Source: CAZJVD01 sp964549505 (lineage in GTDB: Bacteria; Bdellovibrionota; UBA1018; CAZJVD01). Taken from it: a stretch of 50,222 bases of DNA. Positions 50,170 to 50,222 of this stretch are shown here, piece by piece; the stretch's first letter is position 1, and every line of letters begins with the position of its first letter. The position numbers and the translations under genes were made by a program. The notes beneath the pieces were generated by a model. It was not told the origin of the DNA and made no database searches. It was given only the letters and a program-made list of their open reading frames with translations. The stretch spans positions 1-50,222 of the forward strand of contig CAZJVD010000019.1 of NCBI GenBank assembly GCA_964549505.1, given 5' to 3'.

Positions 50170-50222
50170 GGATCTCCATCAGAACGAGGGGCATGACCGG
50201 TTTTGGTAGAATTTTGTTGCGA

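Noticed and set aside
1..50222. CRISPR arrays
   Set aside because: No regularly spaced identical repeats with unique spacers were seen; the tandem or direct repeats found are two-copy operators or boundary repeats.
1..50222. A reverse transcriptase or template repeat to go with the proposed variable region
   Set aside because: No protein with YxDD-type motifs and no AAC-rich copy of 46620-46766 was found within the window.

Overview
The window looks like chromosomal DNA of a Gram-negative bacterium, most likely a member of the Bdellovibrionota. The main clues are a TIGR02147/DUF4423-type regulator at 8927-9793, a family I know chiefly from Bdellovibrio-like bacteria and Fibrobacter, many secreted proteins with signal peptides, and an ABC-exported polysaccharide locus. 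This placement is inference from gene content only.

Layout. (1) 1-2559: right end of an integrative element. Two small hypothetical genes and a large serine recombinase abut, and read into, a tRNA-Arg(CCT) gene on the minus strand. (2) 2706-11277: housekeeping and accessory genes: a secreted unknown, an MgtC-like membrane protein, two HU/IHF-type proteins, a degenerate UppP-like membrane protein, a secreted HExxH metallopeptidase-like protein coupled to a TIGR02147 regulator, and a toxin-antitoxin (TA) pair. (3) 11353-31562: a surface polysaccharide locus of about 20 kb, with glycosyltransferases, nucleotide-sugar dehydrogenase, epimerase and dehydratase, a DegT aminotransferase, methyltransferases, a carbamoyltransferase, a radical SAM protein, a WbqC-like protein, a Wzm/Wzt-type ABC exporter, an SGNH-like protein and GT-C-like membrane proteins. 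Many genes overlap by four bases. (4) 31614-34188: a secreted caspase-like protein and a convergent secreted unknown. (5) 34471-42274: a complete kdpABC-kdpDE potassium-uptake locus with upstream CTTTACG repeats and a strong terminator. (6) 42274-49986: an accessory island bounded by 15-bp direct repeats. It holds a DUF4160/HTH pair, a very large secreted protein ending in a formylglycine-generating-enzyme-like (FGE/C-type-lectin) domain, a lipoprotein with a possible frameshift, an AbiEi/AbiEii pair, a TumE-like/HVO_A0114 TA pair with a broken toxin, and gene debris. (7) 49972-50222: a second copy of the post-kdpE terminator element.

The most notable observation is the 3' end of the large FGE-domain gene (about 46620-46766). 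It switches abruptly from AT-rich to GC-rich, adenine-poor sequence. It also carries GAC/GGC/TAC/AGC codons at the positions that are usually AAC/AAT in template repeats of diversity-generating retroelements. This may be the variable region of such a target, with template and reverse transcriptase outside the window. Other points are the recombinase whose last ten residues are encoded by the antisense of the tRNA, a secreted caspase-like protein with an 89% identical fragment 16.6 kb away, and duplicated debris of a TumE-like toxin inside the island.
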